The notes below the pieces were generated by a model that was not told where the DNA came from, did not search any database, and was given only the letters and a program-made list of their open reading frames with translations. Source: an uncultured Planctomycetaceae bacterium (lineage in GTDB: Bacteria; Planctomycetota; Planctomycetia; Planctomycetales; Planctomycetaceae). Taken from it: a DNA stretch of 7,966 nucleotides. The DNA lies in assembly GCA_903921605.1 (NCBI GenBank), contig CAIXQV010000960.1:1-7966 (forward strand). The letters run 5' to 3'. Positions within the stretch are counted from its first letter, which is position 1. Every line of letters starts with the position of its first letter. This document shows, piece by piece, positions 6,081 through 7,966 of this stretch. The position numbers and the translations under genes were made by a program.

Positions 6081-7475
6081 ATGAAAATCACGTTTCTTGG
6101 GGCCGCCGGGGAAGTCACGGGCAGTCAGCACCTGATCGAGACAGACTCCATTCGTCTGTTGCTGGACTGCGGCTTGTTTCAGGGGCGATCTGAGGAGGCA
6201 AGGCCGAAGAACGAACGTTTTCGCTGTACGCCCCAAAAACTTGATGCTGTGATTCTCTCCCACGCTCATATCGACCATTGCGGCAACCTGCCGGGGCTCT
6301 ACAAAGCTGGCTTTCGAGGACCAATTTACTGCAGCGAAGCAACGGCAGATATTGCCACGATCATGTTGCGGGACAGTGCAAAGATTCAGGAAGAAGACGC
6401 GCGTTACGCTCAGAAGAAGGCCCGACAACAGGGGGGCACCGCGAAGCCCCTTTACACGGAAGACGATGCGAAGAAGACGGCCAAGCTTTTTGAAACGGTC
6501 CCGTTCCATGAATGGACTGAGATCATGAATGGAGCTCGCGTGCGTCTGCATCACGCAGGTCACATTCTGGGGGCTTCCGTCGTGGAACTCGAACTGCTGG
6601 ACGTGGGGGAATGGAAGCGAGTCGTCTTCACCGGGGATCTTGGCCGACGCCAGCAGCCAATCCTGATGGATCCTGAAACCGTCGAACGCTGCGATGTACT
6701 GATCTCGGAGTCCACCTACGGCGACCGCCTTCACGAAGATTCCAGCAACGTCAAAGCCGAGCTTCAGCGAGTCATCTGCGCAGCATCGCGTTCGCAGGGT
6801 AAAGTCATTATCCCGGCGTTCAGTCTCGGCAGAACACAGATGCTGGTTTATCTGCTGAACGAGCTTCGCAATGAAGACGCTCTGTGTCGAGTTCCCGTCT
6901 TCATCGACAGTCCGTTGGCGATTCGTCTGACGGATGTCCACCGCGAACATGCCAATGTGATGGACAGCGATGTTCAGGAAACACTGAAGTATGACGCTGA
7001 CATCTTCGACTTCCCGGGGCTCACTTACGTTCAGTCTCAGGATGAGAGCATGGCCTTAAATCGCCGTCCCGGGCCGTTCGTGGTGATCGCTGCAGGCGGC
7101 ATGTGCGAGAATGGTCGCGTAGTGCATCACCTCAAACACAGCGTTGCCGACGAGAATAACACTATCATAATTATCGGCTTCCAGGCAGAGCATACTCTCG
7201 GGCGAAAAATCGTCGAACGTCGTCAGGAACTCCGCATCCACGGCAATACTTTACCGCTCCGTGCAAAAGTGGAGATCATCAACGGCTTATCTGCTCACGC
7301 TGATGCCGGTGACTTTGAGTGGTGGTTCGGTGAACTGCTCAAGAAAGGTGGAGCTGGACAGATCTTTCTCGTGCACGGTGAATCTAAATCAGCGACGGCT
7401 TTAAGTAAGCTCGTTGAGGAATGCTCAGACCTGCCGCCGATCATTCCCCAGTTCGGCCAGTCGTTTGATCTTTAA
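6081..7475 (+). CDS. MBL-fold/beta-CASP RNA-processing nuclease (CPSF73-like family)
   Basis: 464 residues, the full usual length for bacterial stand-alone MBL/beta-CASP proteins. The metallo-beta-lactamase core is complete: LLLDCG (27-31, Asp29), HAHIDH (61-66), HHAGHILGA (157-165, His161) and TGDLGR (184-189, Asp186), which together form the two-zinc site. The beta-CASP insert follows: SESTYGD (209-215), PAFSLGRTQ (245-253), GGMCENGRVVHHL (339-351, motif B His) and a C-terminal LSAHAD (403-408, motif C His), then VHGE (431-434). Members act as RNA endo- or 5' exonucleases in the cytoplasm; the target here is unknown. All catalytic residues are present, so activity is expected. There is no KH RNA-binding domain. 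The start is preceded by a weak AGGG about 10 nt upstream. A downstream zinc-ribbon gene 51 bp away is probably in the same transcript. A 341-codon open frame on the opposite strand (5925-6950) is only a shadow of this gene. Confidence 0.95.
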   Translation: MKITFLGAAGEVTGSQHLIETDSIRLLLDCGLFQGRSEEARPKNERFRCTPQKLDAVILSHAHIDHCGNLPGLYKAGFRGPIYCSEATADIATIMLRDSAKIQEEDARYAQKKARQQGGTAKPLYTEDDAKKTAKLFETVPFHEWTEIMNGARVRLHHAGHILGASVVELELLDVGEWKRVVFTGDLGRRQQPILMDPETVERCDVLISESTYGDRLHEDSSNVKAELQRVICAASRSQGKVIIPAFSLGRTQMLVYLLNELRNEDALCRVPVFIDSPLAIRLTDVHREHANVMDSDVQETLKYDADIFDFPGLTYVQSQDESMALNRRPGPFVVIAAGGMCENGRVVHHLKHSVADENNTIIIIGFQAEHTLGRKIVERRQELRIHGNTLPLRAKVEIINGLSAHADAGDFEWWFGELLKKGGAGQIFLVHGESKSATALSKLVEECSDLPPIIPQFGQSFDL

Positions 7476-7526
7476 GCCATCTCAGGGGCTGGTCACATCT
7501 TCCCGGGATCTTACGCGAACCTTCCG

Positions 7527-7966
7527 ATGTCGTTACGAATCACCTGCGAATTCTGTGAGGCAAAACTGACCATCCGAGACGACAAGGTTGGTCAGGAATT
7601 CAAATGTCCCTCCTGCCGAAAAGTGATCTCGGCTCGAGCGACTGCCGCGAACAATCAGAGCGATGGCTTGATTCCTGCCGAGAATCAAGCCGCCGAATCG
7701 TTTGATGAAGGCTCTCAAGGTTTCAACTTCGTCGAAGAGTTCGATCTCGAAGGACTACTTCCCGAGGCGGATCTTTCAACGGACGATTTGTCTCGCATGC
7801 CGCCTGCTCGTAAAACGACTGCTCGAGGTAAAAAAATCAAACCACAGCCCGCTACAGATGTGGCCCCGAGCCCTCGTTCAAAACCGCAAAACATTTGCAC
7901 CGTTTGCCAGAAACAAATGGATCCCGGAGTACGCTACTGTACCGGCTGCGGCCACAATAACTTCGA
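7527..7966 (+). CDS. Zinc-ribbon protein, 3' end beyond the window
   Basis: Partial: 146 codons are visible and the frame stays open at the window edge. The ATG at 7527 is the first possible start after the nuclease stop, which lies in the same frame 51 bp upstream; no clear ribosome binding site precedes it. Residues 5-34 form a four-cysteine ribbon (CEFC at 7-10, CPSC at 27-30) like the short N-terminal CxxC ribbons common in planctomycete proteins. An acidic stretch (about 57-87, rich in Glu, Asp and Phe) and a basic, Pro-rich stretch (about 94-119) follow. A second four-cysteine ribbon is at CTVC (124-127) and CTGCGH (138-143). These are likely zinc sites in a protein- or nucleic-acid-binding role, but the rest is missing, so no function is assigned. 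No terminator is seen between this gene and the nuclease, so co-transcription is likely. Confidence 0.8.
   Translation, partial: MSLRITCEFCEAKLTIRDDKVGQEFKCPSCRKVISARATAANNQSDGLIPAENQAAESFDEGSQGFNFVEEFDLEGLLPEADLSTDDLSRMPPARKTTARGKKIKPQPATDVAPSPRSKPQNICTVCQKQMDPGVRYCTGCGHNNF

Noticed and set aside
5925..6950. 341-codon open reading frame on the minus strand opposite the nuclease gene
   Set aside because: It overlaps a plus-strand gene with all MBL/beta-CASP catalytic motifs, shows no recognisable family motif, and runs through the divergent promoter region. It is a shadow of the real gene.
7501..7508. TCCCGGGA palindrome between the nuclease and zinc-ribbon genes as a terminator
   Set aside because: An 8-bp palindrome with no loop and no U-run cannot form a terminator hairpin.

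Overview
The window looks like chromosomal DNA from a planctomycete. The evidence is lineage-typical gene families. There are two DUF1549/DUF1553 (PSCyt2/PSD1) proteins, a Tat-exported DUF1501 protein, and an ECF sigma factor of the Rhodopirellula/Verrucomicrobium type. There is also a CxxC zinc-ribbon protein of a kind common in this phylum. GC content appears moderate (low-to-mid fifties by eye), which would fit a Planctomycetales/Pirellulales-like genome, but genus cannot be assigned from sequence alone.

The left three quarters (1-5873) is transcribed leftward (minus strand). In order of transcription it holds: an exported DUF1549/DUF1553 protein (5873-4203), a DUF1501 protein (4125-2824), a strong 12-bp hairpin that probably ends that pair (2787-2752), an ECF sigma factor (2726-2142), and a 714-residue protein (2145-1). 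The last protein joins an anti-sigma-like cytoplasmic N-terminus and one membrane helix to a second DUF1549/DUF1553 module. The sigma and fusion genes overlap by ATGA and are almost certainly translationally coupled. The layout is therefore an exported DUF1549/1553 + DUF1501 pair beside a sigma/anti-sigma pair whose extracytoplasmic part is a paralogue of the exported protein. My inference is that this is one signalling-plus-effector locus, in which a membrane-tethered copy of the effector may act as the sensor that controls the sigma factor. This is the most interesting feature of the window.

The right part (6081-7966) is transcribed rightward. It encodes a complete MBL/beta-CASP nuclease of the CPSF73/RNase family, followed 51 bp later by a zinc-ribbon protein cut off by the window end. 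The two transcription units diverge from a 207-bp intergenic region (5874-6080) that carries a nested inverted repeat and may hold both promoters.

No tRNA, rRNA, CRISPR array, insertion sequence or attachment site was recognised, and no gene-free stretch exceeds 300 bases.
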